From SZUA-186 sp041552135 (GTDB lineage Bacteria > Pseudomonadota > Gammaproteobacteria > UBA9214), in contig JBFELL010000087.1 of the NCBI GenBank assembly GCA_041552135.1, positions 1 to 11,758 of the forward strand: 11,758 nt of DNA, given 5' to 3'. Of the stretch, positions 1 to 6,256 are shown in pieces (within the stretch, counting starts at the first letter, position 1; each line of letters begins with the position of its first letter). A program made the position numbers and the translations under genes. Below the pieces are notes generated by a model. That model saw only the letters and a program-made list of their open reading frames with translations, was not told the DNA's origin and did no database searches.

Positions 1-2
1 AG

Positions 3-17
3 GCTACCGCTGGTAGC
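3..17. repeat. Small perfect hairpin at the left edge
   Basis: GCTACC and GGTAGC are separated by 3 nt and form a perfect 6-bp stem. No T-run follows on either strand. It may be the remnant of a terminator or a palindromic repeat belonging to a gene outside the window; the edge prevents a decision. Confidence 0.25.
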
Positions 18-91
18 GGGACCTCAAGCGTTGTGAGGGCCCTGCCCCCGTGCCGTGAGGGTTATCCCAATCATTGCAAAAAATGCGTACC

Positions 92-139
92 GCAGGAGCG
101 GCGCCTCGCCGCGATTCGCGCCGGGGGCGGCGCTCCTGC
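92..139. repeat. REP-like palindromic element, copy 1
   Basis: The outer arms GCAGGAGCG and CGCTCCTGC (9 bp, perfect) enclose GC-rich inner arms and the core CGCGATTCGCG. Its interior is almost identical to the reverse complement of the element at 4839-4892, so the two copies are in opposite orientation. Repeats with a GTAGGAGCGGC-type edge are common between genes in gammaproteobacteria and are typically spread by RAYT transposases; none is encoded here. It lies about 145 nt beyond the end of the aquaporin gene. Confidence 0.8.
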
Positions 140-212
140 CGTGCTGTGCCAGGACCTCACTGACGGTGAACTCCGAAAGCATAATGAAATATTCATTACT
201 ACCCGGCAAATC

Positions 213-228
213 GCGGGGCGAAACCCGC
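213..228 (-). terminator. Possible weak terminator after aqpZ
   Basis: GCGGG and CCCGC form a 5-bp stem around a 6-nt loop, about 58 nt past the aqpZ stop. Read on the minus strand it is followed by GATTT, a poor T-tract. Nearby at 183-197, AATGAA-ATA-TTCATT forms an AT-rich inverted repeat of unknown role. I see no gene in 1-285. Confidence 0.25.
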
Positions 229-285
229 TTTCAGGGCAGGATTTATGCAACTATCGGGTTATCACCGTTCAAGGCAGCGGCTTCC

Positions 286-975
286 TCAGTCTTCCGCGCT
301 GCCAATGTAGCGATAGATGACGGCACCGATCACGGCGCCGATGACAGGTGCCAGCCAGAACAGCCACAGCTGCGAGAGCGCCCAGTCGCCCACGAAGACG
401 GCGACACCCGTGCTGCGTGCCGGGTTCACCGAGGTATTGGTCACCGGAATACTGATCAGGTGGATCAGGGTAAGGCAAAGACCGATGGCAAGAGGTGCCA
501 TGCCCTGCGGTGCCCGGCTGTCAGTCGCACCGAGAATGACCAGCAGGAACATCGCGGTCATCACGATCTCTGTCACGAGGGCCGCAAGCAGGGAATAGCC
601 ACCCGGTGAATGCTCGCCGTAGCCATTGGAGGCGAACCCTGCCGAGACATCAAAACCGGCCGCGCCACTGGCGATGACGAAAAGCACCCCGCCGGCGACC
701 AGGCCGCCGGCAACCTGCGCGATGATGTAAGGCGGCAGCTGGCTGGCCTCAAAGCGCCCGCCCGCCCAGAGTCCGACCGACACCGCCGGATTCAGGTGGC
801 AGCCCGAGATATGGCCAATGGCATAGGCCATGGTCAGCACCGTCAAACCAAATGCCAGCGACACACCGAGCAGACCGATGCCGACATCGGGAAAGGCCGC
901 CGCCAGGACCGCACTGCCGCAGCCGCCAAGAACAAGCCAGAATGTCCCGAAAAACTCAGCCACATACTTTTTCAT
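286..975 (-). CDS. aqpZ: Aquaporin Z, water channel
   Basis: This is an inner-membrane MIP-family channel for passive water flux. The 229-residue product matches the family's usual length. It has six hydrophobic helices and both half-helix NPA motifs (residues 62-64 in HLNPAVS and 184-186 in SVNPARS). The residues expected at the selectivity filter, Phe42, His172, Thr181 and Arg187, match the E. coli AqpZ set, so it should be a strict water channel rather than a glycerol facilitator. The stretch IHLISIPVTNTSVNPARS is close to identical to what I recall of AqpZ. The start is supported by AAGGAG 7 nt before the ATG. The gene stands alone and is divergent from the glycine-zipper gene across a 254-nt gap. 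Confidence 0.97.
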   Translation of the reverse strand: MKKYVAEFFGTFWLVLGGCGSAVLAAAFPDVGIGLLGVSLAFGLTVLTMAYAIGHISGCHLNPAVSVGLWAGGRFEASQLPPYIIAQVAGGLVAGGVLFVIASGAAGFDVSAGFASNGYGEHSPGGYSLLAALVTEIVMTAMFLLVILGATDSRAPQGMAPLAIGLCLTLIHLISIPVTNTSVNPARSTGVAVFVGDWALSQLWLFWLAPVIGAVIGAVIYRYIGSAED

Positions 976-1043
976 ACCCCGTCTCCTTTGTGTTGTTGAT
1001 TGTCATGCCTGCCGTTTGAGTCGTGCGAACTGCGCTAACGGGT

Positions 1044-1071
1044 ACTGTATACCTAACCGTCCCGGGCGCAA
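1044..1071 (-). promoter_or_regulatory. Candidate sigma-70-like promoter of aqpZ
   Basis: On the minus strand TTGCGC (1071-1066), 16 nt, then TACAGT (1049-1044) resemble -35 and -10 boxes, about 70 nt upstream of the aqpZ start. Both hexamers match the consensus only partly. The TTCAG repeat seen at two other promoters of this window is absent here. Confidence 0.3.
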
Positions 1072-1104
1072 GACACGGTTTGCAAATCGCATTTCAGTAA
1101 CACA

Positions 1105-1119
1105 CGGGAGCTGCTCCCG
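1105..1119. repeat. Perfect inverted repeat upstream of the TTCAGC box
   Basis: CGGGAG-CTG-CTCCCG is a 6-bp perfect inverted repeat in the divergent intergenic region, 11 nt before the TTCAGC direct repeat. It could be an operator or a worn REP half. It has no T-run and is unlikely to terminate transcription. Confidence 0.3.
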
Positions 1120-1130
1120 CCTGTCGCCTG

Positions 1131-1163
1131 TTCAGCCTGTATTCAGCGAACACGGCCTATCCT
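1131..1163 (+). promoter_or_regulatory. Promoter of the glycine-zipper gene with a direct-repeat activator site
   Basis: TTCAGC (1131-1136), 5 nt, TTCAGC (1142-1147), 10 nt, then TATCCT (1158-1163) as the -10. The two repeats have an 11-bp period and cover the place of a -35 box, for which no good match is present. This is the layout expected for activation by an OmpR/PhoP-family dimer. The predicted transcript starts near 1170 and has a leader of about 60 nt. The same arrangement with the same spacings occurs at 10851-10883. Assignment to the PhoP-like protein of this window is inference. Confidence 0.55.
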
Positions 1164-1176
1164 GACGGTGAACCAT

Positions 1177-1197
1177 GGGAAAAGAGCGGCTCTTCCC
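1177..1197 (+). other. Hairpin in the 5' leader of the glycine-zipper gene
   Basis: GGGAA...AGAG pairs with CTCTTCCC, with a small bulge, shortly after the predicted transcript start and about 20 nt before the ribosome binding site. No T-run follows, so it is more likely a stabilising leader stem than a terminator. Its function is not known. Confidence 0.3.
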
Positions 1198-1229
1198 TGA
1201 CACACGACCCTCGCAACAGGAGACAGTCA

Positions 1230-1760
1230 ATGAAACGCATGACAATCGTACTGATATCCGGAATGACGGCCCTTGCCTTTTCCGGCACCGCCGCATCGAG
1301 ACCCGGCTTCATAGAACAGGCCCGGGTCATCGAGGCACAGCCGGTGTATGAAACCGTTGAGGTGTCCTACCCTGTCACCGAGTGCCGGATGGAACGGGTC
1401 ACCCGCAACGAGCGCGGGCATGGCGGCTATGTCGCACCGATTGCCGGCGGCATCATTGGCGGTGTGCTCGGCCACGAACTCGGCAGAAAGAAGCGCGGGG
1501 AGACCGCACTGACCGTTGCCGGCACGCTGCTTGGTGCCAGCCTCGGGCACGAGTACCAAAGATCGCACGCCCGGTACCGGCCAGCGGTTGAACACGTCAG
1601 ACGCTGTGAGAGCGTTGATCGAGTTGAAGAGCAGCAGCAACTCACGGGGTATCGTGTAAAATACCGTTATGACGGTCGCCTCTTTGACACATTCACCACG
1701 GAGCACCCGGGCAGGCACATACCGGTTCGTGTCAGGATTTCACCGGCAAAGACGTTTTGA
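1230..1760 (+). CDS. Glycine-zipper 2TM-domain envelope protein (17 kDa surface antigen-like)
   Basis: This 176-residue protein has an N-terminal signal peptide (about residues 1-22) without a lipobox Cys. Residues 66-107 form a glycine zipper, two short Gly-rich hydrophobic helices (APIAGGIIGGVLG and VAGTLLGASLG) as in the Rick_17kDa_Anti family of outer-membrane-associated proteins. The flanks are distinctive: PVYETVE near residue 40, one Cys before the zipper (52) and one after (126), and a C-terminal beta-rich tail from LTGYRVKYRYDG. The start is set by AGGAG 7 nt before the ATG. It appears monocistronic, behind a promoter with a TTCAGC direct repeat. The same flanks occur without the zipper in the product of 4397-4795. 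The biochemical role is unknown; an envelope-stability function is inference from the family. Confidence 0.88.
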   Translation: MKRMTIVLISGMTALAFSGTAASRPGFIEQARVIEAQPVYETVEVSYPVTECRMERVTRNERGHGGYVAPIAGGIIGGVLGHELGRKKRGETALTVAGTLLGASLGHEYQRSHARYRPAVEHVRRCESVDRVEEQQQLTGYRVKYRYDGRLFDTFTTEHPGRHIPVRVRISPAKTF

Positions 1761-1798
1761 TGCAGGATCGCCTGTCAGCGCTGATGCCGCGCCTGCCT

Positions 1799-1864
1799 CC
1801 CCTTTTGCAGCGGATCGTGCGCAAGGGGAAGCGGGTACATTAGTTCCTGCCCGTACCCCTTGCG
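1799..1864 (+). promoter_or_regulatory. Mutually exclusive hairpins upstream of the PepSY-phoP-phoQ operon
   Basis: Three short arms share complementarity: A, CCCCTTTTGC (1799-1808); B, GCAAGGGG (1821-1828, 9 nt with the preceding C); and C, CCCCTTGCG (1856-1864). B can pair with A (with two extra T) or with C (9 bp perfect, 27-nt loop). It could be an attenuator-like switch if the transcript starts upstream of 1799, or it could be chance. C is followed by TAAAAT, not a clear T-run. Confidence 0.3.
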
Positions 1865-1876
1865 TAAAATCAACCC

Positions 1877-1903
1877 TTGCACCCGGATCAGAAGGCATAC
1901 ACT
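1877..1903 (+). promoter_or_regulatory. Weak candidate promoter of the PepSY-phoP-phoQ operon
   Basis: TTGCAC (1877-1882), 15 nt, TACACT (1898-1903). The spacer is shorter than the ideal 17 nt. A start near 1910 would exclude the GTG at 1909 as initiator and fit the later ATG codons. No TTCAG direct repeat is visible, so autoregulation through that motif is not supported. Confidence 0.25.
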
Positions 1904-1974
1904 GACCGGTGACTGGCCTCAATGATCCGGCAGACCGACAGATGACACGTCAACACAAGGCCGCAGGTAACCGG

Positions 1975-2286
1975 ATGCGGGCCGCCAGGCGACTGCTTCT
2001 CGGCTGGCTGGCCCTGTTACTGGCCACCGCCCCGGTGCCGGCATCGCCGCAGCAGCATCCCCTGCTGCTGCTCGCGCAACGCGGTCACGCCGAGAATGGC
2101 GGCATCAGCCTGGACGAGGCCGTCAGGCGGGCACGGCAGCAACACAAGGGCAAGGTACTGTCTGCGGAAACCGTCCGTGTCGACGGCCGCAAGATCCACC
2201 GCATCAAGATCCTGACGAAAGACGGGCGGGTCAAGCGCATCCAGATCGACGCCCGCACCGGGCAGAGCGTATCACGCAGACGCTGA
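1975..2286 (+). CDS. Secreted PepSY-domain protein preceding the PhoP/PhoQ pair
   Basis: This small exported protein of about 103 residues has a signal peptide, Arg-rich then Leu-rich, ending near APVPAS. The rest is one PepSY domain: ISLDEAVRRARQQ, then VLSAETVRVDG, then YxI-type strand HRIKILTKDGRVKRIQID and a terminal GQSV. PepSY proteins are often encoded beside two-component systems and are thought to inhibit or modulate periplasmic partners; a role in tuning the sensor kinase two genes downstream is inference. The ATG at 1975 is preferred because AGG lies 7 nt upstream and the signal peptide is then of normal length. In-frame GTG 1909 and ATG 1942 have no visible ribosome binding site. 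Only 3 nt separate its stop from the regulator gene, so the three genes form an operon. Confidence 0.85.
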   Translation: MRAARRLLLGWLALLLATAPVPASPQQHPLLLLAQRGHAENGGISLDEAVRRARQQHKGKVLSAETVRVDGRKIHRIKILTKDGRVKRIQIDARTGQSVSRRR

Positions 2287-2289
2287 GCC

Positions 2290-2973
2290 ATGCATATCCT
2301 GGTCGTGGAAGACGAAACCCGCCTGCGGGAACAGTTGAGGGATCGCCTGCGCAACACGGGTTATGTCGTCGACATCGCCGCGGATGGCGAGGAAGGACTG
2401 TACTACTGCGAGGAATATCCGCTCGACCTGGCGATTATCGACATCGGCCTGCCGAAGCTGTCCGGCATCGAACTGATACGCCGCCTGCGTTCGCGTGACA
2501 TAAACTTCCCGATCCTCATCCTGACGGCCAGGGGCAACTGGCAGGACAAGGTGGATGGCCTGGAGAGCGGCGCCGATGACTACCTGGTCAAGCCGTTTCG
2601 CTTCGAGGAACTCGAGGCGCGTCTGAATGCCCTGCTGCGCCGCGCATCCGGCTGGTCGAAACCGGTACTGGAGTGCGGAGCGATTTCGCTGGACACGGCA
2701 AGGCAGTCCATCACGGTCTCGGGCAGGCCGGTGGAACTGACCGCCTTCGAGTACCGGGTGCTGGAATACCTGATGCTGCACGCCGGGGAGGTCATTTCCA
2801 AGACCGAACTGACGAACAACATTTATCAACAGGACCATGACCGGGACAGTAACGTGCTGGAGGTCTTCATCGGACGCCTGCGTCGCAAGCTGGACCCGGA
2901 CAATACCCTCGGCCCCATAGAAACCCTGCGTGGACGCGGTTACCGCTTCCGCCGGGAAGCCGGCACCGGCTGA
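2290..2973 (+). CDS. phoP: PhoP-family response regulator (OmpR/winged helix)
   Basis: This is a DNA-binding regulator of 227 residues, the normal length. The receiver domain (1-116) has the acidic pocket Glu7-Asp8, phospho-acceptor Asp51 (AIIDIGLP), switch Thr79 and Lys101. Residues 78-103, with LTARGNWQDKV and GADDYLVKPF, are close to enteric PhoP. The C-terminal winged helix (about 125-225) contains LTAFEYRVLEYL, recognition helix DSNVLEVFIGRLRRKL and the wing LRGRGYRF. OmpR-type regulators bind tandem direct repeats with about 11-bp period. Such repeats (TTCAGG/C) are present at 1131-1147 and 10867-10883, and differ from the GTTTA box of enteric PhoP. Its stop and the kinase start share one base (TGATG), so translation is likely coupled. 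The signal sensed in this organism is not shown by sequence. Confidence 0.93.
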   Translation: MHILVVEDETRLREQLRDRLRNTGYVVDIAADGEEGLYYCEEYPLDLAIIDIGLPKLSGIELIRRLRSRDINFPILILTARGNWQDKVDGLESGADDYLVKPFRFEELEARLNALLRRASGWSKPVLECGAISLDTARQSITVSGRPVELTAFEYRVLEYLMLHAGEVISKTELTNNIYQQDHDRDSNVLEVFIGRLRRKLDPDNTLGPIETLRGRGYRFRREAGTG

Positions 2974-4322
2974 TGCATTCCATTCACAGTCGATTGCTGC
3001 TGGCCGCCTCGCTGGTGCTAGCCGGCTTTCTCGGCGCAACCGGCCTGGCGCTCGACAAGGCGTTTCGTGTCAGTGCGGAAGCCGCCATGCAGGAGCGCCT
3101 GCAATCCTATATCTACGCCCTGCTCGCGGCCGCAGACGAGGACAGCGCGGGACGCATGATCCCGCCGCGGGAGCTGCCGGAACCGCGATTCTCGAAACCG
3201 GATTCCGGGCTCTATGCCGTCATCACCCGCCACGACGGTGAGCCCGTGTGGCACGCCGCCTCGCTGACCGGGCGGGACATCGGCGCCGGTGAGCAGCAGA
3301 CACCCGGTGAACGCCGCTTCAGCCGGCTTGAGCGCCCCGACCTGCAACTGTATACCCTGGCGTTTGGCGTTGCCTGGGAAGACGATGCCGGCACGGAGGC
3401 GCTGTACACGTTCACCGTGGCGGAAGATACCACCGTTTTCCAGGCGGAGATTGCCGGTTTTCGCTCTACCCTGTGGCGCTGGCTGGGCGGCATGGCGCTG
3501 GTACTGATGCTGGCGCAGGGCGCCATCCTGCGCTGGGGTCTGCGGCCATTGCGGACCGTCACCGCCGACCTGCAGCAGATCGAACGGGGGCACGCAGAGC
3601 GGCTCGAGGGTGACTACCCGAGGGAACTCGCCGGCCTGACCTCCAGCCTGAATTCCCTGATCGGGCACAGCAAGGCGGTGCAGAGCCGTTACCGCAACAG
3701 CCTCGATGACCTCGCCCACAGCCTGAAAACACCACTGGCCATTCTGCAGTCCAGCCAGCCGGGCAACGACGCCGCTGATGACAGTCACGCGCTGGTCAGT
3801 GAGCAGGTGCAACGCATGGATGAAATCATCAACCATCAGCTGCAGCGTGCCGCCGTCTCCGGCCGAAGCACACTGGCCAGACCGGTAGCGGTCGGCAAGG
3901 TCGTGCAGCGACTGGTGCGCACCCTCGACAAGGTGTACCAGGAGAAACAGGTGGCAGTCGACCTGGACCTGGATCCTGAAGCCACCTTCACGGGGGACGA
4001 GGCCGATCTGACGGAGATTCTGGGCAACCTGCTGGAGAATGCCTACAAGTACTGCCGCAGCGCGGTCCGGGCAGGTGTCAAGAGCGCTCAACACGCCGGC
4101 GGCGTCGAGATCAGCATTGAAGACGACGGTCCCGGCATTGCGGCGGATCAGGTCGACATGCTACTGCAGCGCGGCAAACGCATGGACGAGTCAGTCCCGG
4201 GCCAGGGCATCGGCATGAGCATGGCCAGCGAAATCATTGCGCTGTATGGCGGGAAACTGTCGTTTACCGCCAGCCCGCTGGGCGGCACCCGGATGCGGGT
4301 AAGCTTCGGCCCCTCCCTGTGA
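2973..4322 (+). CDS. phoQ: PhoQ-family sensor histidine kinase
   Basis: This inner-membrane kinase of 449 residues is the partner of the upstream regulator. Transmembrane helices lie at about 7-27 and 167-187, flanking a periplasmic sensor of about 140 residues. HAMP-like segment: WGLRPL to about 230. H-box: DLAHSLKTPLAILQSS with His249, very like PhoQ. N-box: GNLLENAYKYC with Asn356. G1: EDDGPGIA; G2: GQGIGMSMASEI; end LGGTRMRVSFG. The enteric PhoQ acidic patch near the membrane is reduced here to one short cluster, WEDDAGTE at about 135-142, so divalent-cation sensing is possible but not assured. The start overlaps the regulator stop by one base. The stop codon abuts a degenerate REP that may define the 3' end of the operon. 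Expected to be both kinase and phosphatase for the PhoP-like protein. Confidence 0.93.
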   Translation: MHSIHSRLLLAASLVLAGFLGATGLALDKAFRVSAEAAMQERLQSYIYALLAAADEDSAGRMIPPRELPEPRFSKPDSGLYAVITRHDGEPVWHAASLTGRDIGAGEQQTPGERRFSRLERPDLQLYTLAFGVAWEDDAGTEALYTFTVAEDTTVFQAEIAGFRSTLWRWLGGMALVLMLAQGAILRWGLRPLRTVTADLQQIERGHAERLEGDYPRELAGLTSSLNSLIGHSKAVQSRYRNSLDDLAHSLKTPLAILQSSQPGNDAADDSHALVSEQVQRMDEIINHQLQRAAVSGRSTLARPVAVGKVVQRLVRTLDKVYQEKQVAVDLDLDPEATFTGDEADLTEILGNLLENAYKYCRSAVRAGVKSAQHAGGVEISIEDDGPGIAADQVDMLLQRGKRMDESVPGQGIGMSMASEIIALYGGKLSFTASPLGGTRMRVSFGPSL

Positions 4323-4370
4323 GCGCCGCCCCCGGCGCGTATCGCGGCTGAAGCCGCAGCTGCGGGAGGA
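4322..4370. repeat. Degenerate REP-like element, copy 3
   Basis: GAGCGCCGCC, a C-run and GGCGCG-ATCGCGGC match the left half of the element at 4839-4892 nearly base for base. The right half has diverged to GCTGAAGCCGCAGCTGCGGGAGGA, the GGCTGAAGCC variant common in this repeat class. It begins within the phoQ stop codon and lies between convergent genes, where it may help end transcripts. Confidence 0.6.
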
Positions 4371-4396
4371 TTCTTCCAGCGACAGGCATCCAGCCG

Positions 4397-4795
4397 TTAG
4401 CGGACCGGCGACAGACTCACCTTAACCCGCATTTGCTCACCGGGATCGTAGGGCAACAGGGCCGTTTGCGTCTCGCCGCCATAGCGATACAGCACCCGGT
4501 AGCCGGTAATGTGCTCACGGGCGCGCTGTTGCGTAACGGTCCTGCAACGTCGCTGTTGCTGCCACAGGCGGGCCTGACGACGGATGTCCCCACCGATGGT
4601 CGGGGCGATTTCGTCAAACTCGCGTGCCGAGGCATCCGGTTCAGCGCACACCTGTCGCGACACCGGCTCATGGCGCGTTTCAAAAACAGGCTCCACGCTC
4701 AACACCGGCGCAAAGGCCTGGTATTCCCCGGCGCTCGCCAGGCCACCCGGTAGCCACGCAACTAACAGAATCCATGTTTGTGTAAACCTTGTCAT
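4397..4795 (-). CDS. Small exported protein, zipper-less paralogue of the 1230-1760 product
   Basis: This 132-residue protein has a signal peptide ending near GLASAG. I recognise no named domain, but both ends match the glycine-zipper protein. N-terminal: A-V-x(3)-EPVFET...C50 against A-V-x(3)-QPVYETVE...C52. C-terminal: RRC at 82-84, then ITGYRVLYRYGG and VKVSLSP against RRC, LTGYRVKYRYDG and VRVRISP. The zipper is missing; only APTIGGDI (65-70) recalls the APIAGGIIGG that opens it in the relative. The two conserved Cys (50 and 84) could form a disulfide. The ribosome binding site is weak (GGTGG). REP elements lie on both sides, so it is probably a single-gene unit or a read-through from the operon upstream. 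It is a product of duplication and deletion, possibly a soluble periplasmic form; function unknown. Confidence 0.8.
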   Translation of the reverse strand: MTRFTQTWILLVAWLPGGLASAGEYQAFAPVLSVEPVFETRHEPVSRQVCAEPDASAREFDEIAPTIGGDIRRQARLWQQQRRCRTVTQQRAREHITGYRVLYRYGGETQTALLPYDPGEQMRVKVSLSPVR

Positions 4796-4838
4796 TGGCC
4801 ACCACCAGCCCGGTTCATCCCGTCATTGTGCAGACACG

Positions 4839-4892
4839 CCTGTAGGAGCGCCGCCCCGGCGCGAATCGCGGCGAGGGCGCCGCTCCTACAGG
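4839..4892. repeat. REP-like palindromic element, copy 2 (best preserved)
   Basis: CCTGTAGGAGCG (4839-4850) and CGCTCCTACAGG (4881-4892) form a perfect 12-bp outer stem. After one mismatch, five more pairs follow, around a GCGCGAATCGCG core. It lies 28 nt beyond the stop of the transglycosylase gene, so it can fold at the 3' end of the seven-gene transcript and protect it or mark its end. There is no T-run. It is the inverted counterpart of 92-139. Confidence 0.85.
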
Positions 4893-4919
4893 AGATGCTG
4901 TCATTTCAGAAAGCAACAT

Positions 4920-5711
4920 TCACCCGAACCCCATCCGCTCGAGCAATTGCTGCCCCCTGCTCCGCTCGCTCTCGTCGGCATACAGCATCACCACATCGAA
5001 GCCGCCGTCCGCCAGGCGAAACCAGTCCAGGCGCAAATCACCGAAGCCGGGCTGCAGCCGCTCGACAAACGCTGCCGCACGGTAGGGACGGGAAAAATGA
5101 ATGACGAACAGGCGGCCCTGCCCGGCGTAGCGCTGGCGCGCGGCGCCACCGGGCACCCTGCGGCTGCCGTTCAGGACATAATCAAGATGCCGCATGATGT
5201 AGCTGCTGTACCAGACCGCACCCGCCGGCAGGCGGCCATCGGCCACGGGGATCCTCGCGGGTCCGTAATTATAGGCGGCAAGGGTGCGGTGCAGATTGCC
5301 GCGATAACGCTGCTGCAGTTCCTTCAGGTAGCGCGCACCGGCATCGACATTGGTGCAGGGATCCAGCACCTCGGACATCGTCTCCAGCCCCAGGTGCCTT
5401 GCCGTACCGGGCCAGAGTATCTGCATCAGCCCGATGGCATTCGCCTTTGACCGGGCATCCGGCCTGAAATCACTCTCGCCCCGGGCGACAGCCAGCAACA
5501 GGGTTTCCGGCAGGCCGTGGGCGGTGGCCGCGCGGGTGAAACACGGCGCATAGGGAAAGTCCAGCGCCGGCCGGGTCTGAAGTGCCTCGCTCGCATAGGC
5601 CTGCCAGCGCAGCTCAAGTGTCTTGCCATCAATCAGCGGGGCCGTTTTTGCCGCAACGCCGGATGCCCACAACATGGCGGCGCAGACCATCATCAGCCCG
5701 GGCTGTCGCAT
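4920..5711 (-). CDS. Lytic transglycosylase (SLT family) with a C-terminal SPOR-like domain
   Basis: This periplasmic enzyme cleaves the MurNAc-GlcNAc bond of peptidoglycan. It has 263 residues from the chosen start, with a signal peptide ending near GVAA. The SLT (lysozyme-like) domain spans about 50-185. It shows catalytic Glu79 in the GESDF motif, AIGLMQI at 92-98, NVDAGARYL and LAAYNYGP. The C-terminal 64 residues (from RLFVIHF) resemble the SPOR-like tail of the neighbouring protein. SPOR domains bind denuded septal glycan. It is the last gene of the seven-gene operon. Possible starts are GTG 5720 and ATG 5717, overlapping the previous stop, but GGAG lies 8 nt before ATG 5711, so that start is preferred. 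The SLT call is firm; the SPOR call rests on pattern and length only. Confidence 0.92.
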   Translation of the reverse strand: MRQPGLMMVCAAMLWASGVAAKTAPLIDGKTLELRWQAYASEALQTRPALDFPYAPCFTRAATAHGLPETLLLAVARGESDFRPDARSKANAIGLMQILWPGTARHLGLETMSEVLDPCTNVDAGARYLKELQQRYRGNLHRTLAAYNYGPARIPVADGRLPAGAVWYSSYIMRHLDYVLNGSRRVPGGAARQRYAGQGRLFVIHFSRPYRAAAFVERLQPGFGDLRLDWFRLADGGFDVVMLYADESERSRGQQLLERMGFG

Positions 5712-5716
5712 GATCA

Positions 5717-6256
5717 TCACTCCAGCTCGAGTCCGGTCACGGTTTCAATCTGCCTGACCCGGGTCTGCCGCTCCCCTTCGTCCCGGTAACGGAAAACCAC
5801 CTGGTAGTTACCTGGCGCAGTGTTGATCACTTCAACGGGCACATCGGTGGCCACCGTCAGGCGTCGTGCAAACCCCTCCGCGGCCCACTGGCTGCGGAAG
5901 GGAGACCAGACCAGGTAACGGGACAGGTTTCCGGCGTCGTTATCCCGGGCCGTTTCATCGCCAACGATGGCCTGGTTCCAGGCTTCAGGGTTCAGCACCA
6001 GCCCGGCATCCGCTTCATCCAGCCGTGGCCCTTCGTCATGGCCGGCGGCAGCCGCTGCCGGGACCTCCGCGCTGTCACCGCCATCCTCGAGCGGCACATC
6101 CACGGATGCTGCCGGCCCGCCGGCGCCGGACAGCGACGGGGCTTCATCGTCAGCGCCAGGCCCCACCGCCTGCGGGTAGTTGCCGGAGCTCAACACCAGC
6201 AGGAACAGCGCCAGCATGAGCAACGCACCCAGTAATATTCCGGCAGTGCGCATCAT
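5717..6256 (-). CDS. Membrane-anchored SPOR-like protein
   Basis: This 179-residue protein has an N-terminal transmembrane helix (about 5-23, no lipobox). A low-complexity acidic, Ala/Gly/Pro-rich linker follows to about residue 95. A folded C-terminal segment (about 112-179) begins SRYLVWSPFRSQWAAEGF and ends GNYQVVFRYRDEGE...VTGLEL. That strand-helix-strand-strand-helix order and size (about 68 residues) fit SPOR. A bitopic anchor, disordered linker and SPOR domain is the FtsN/DamX/DedD layout. Peptidoglycan binding at denuded strands is therefore the likely role, possibly to recruit the transglycosylase encoded next. The ATG at 6256 overlaps the upstream stop as ATGA and follows GAGG at 8 nt. 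The in-frame ATG at 6277 has no ribosome binding site. Confidence 0.8.
   Translation of the reverse strand: MMRTAGILLGALLMLALFLLVLSSGNYPQAVGPGADDEAPSLSGAGGPAASVDVPLEDGGDSAEVPAAAAAGHDEGPRLDEADAGLVLNPEAWNQAIVGDETARDNDAGNLSRYLVWSPFRSQWAAEGFARRLTVATDVPVEVINTAPGNYQVVFRYRDEGERQTRVRQIETVTGLELE

Noticed and set aside
55..609. Plus-strand frame of 184 codons at the left edge.
   Set aside because: It runs antisense through the aquaporin gene and through a REP element; the aquaporin frame is certain.
4584..5450. Plus-strand frame of 288 codons.
   Set aside because: It is antisense to the zipper-less paralogue and the transglycosylase and crosses the intact REP; the product is a Pro/Arg/His-rich shadow.
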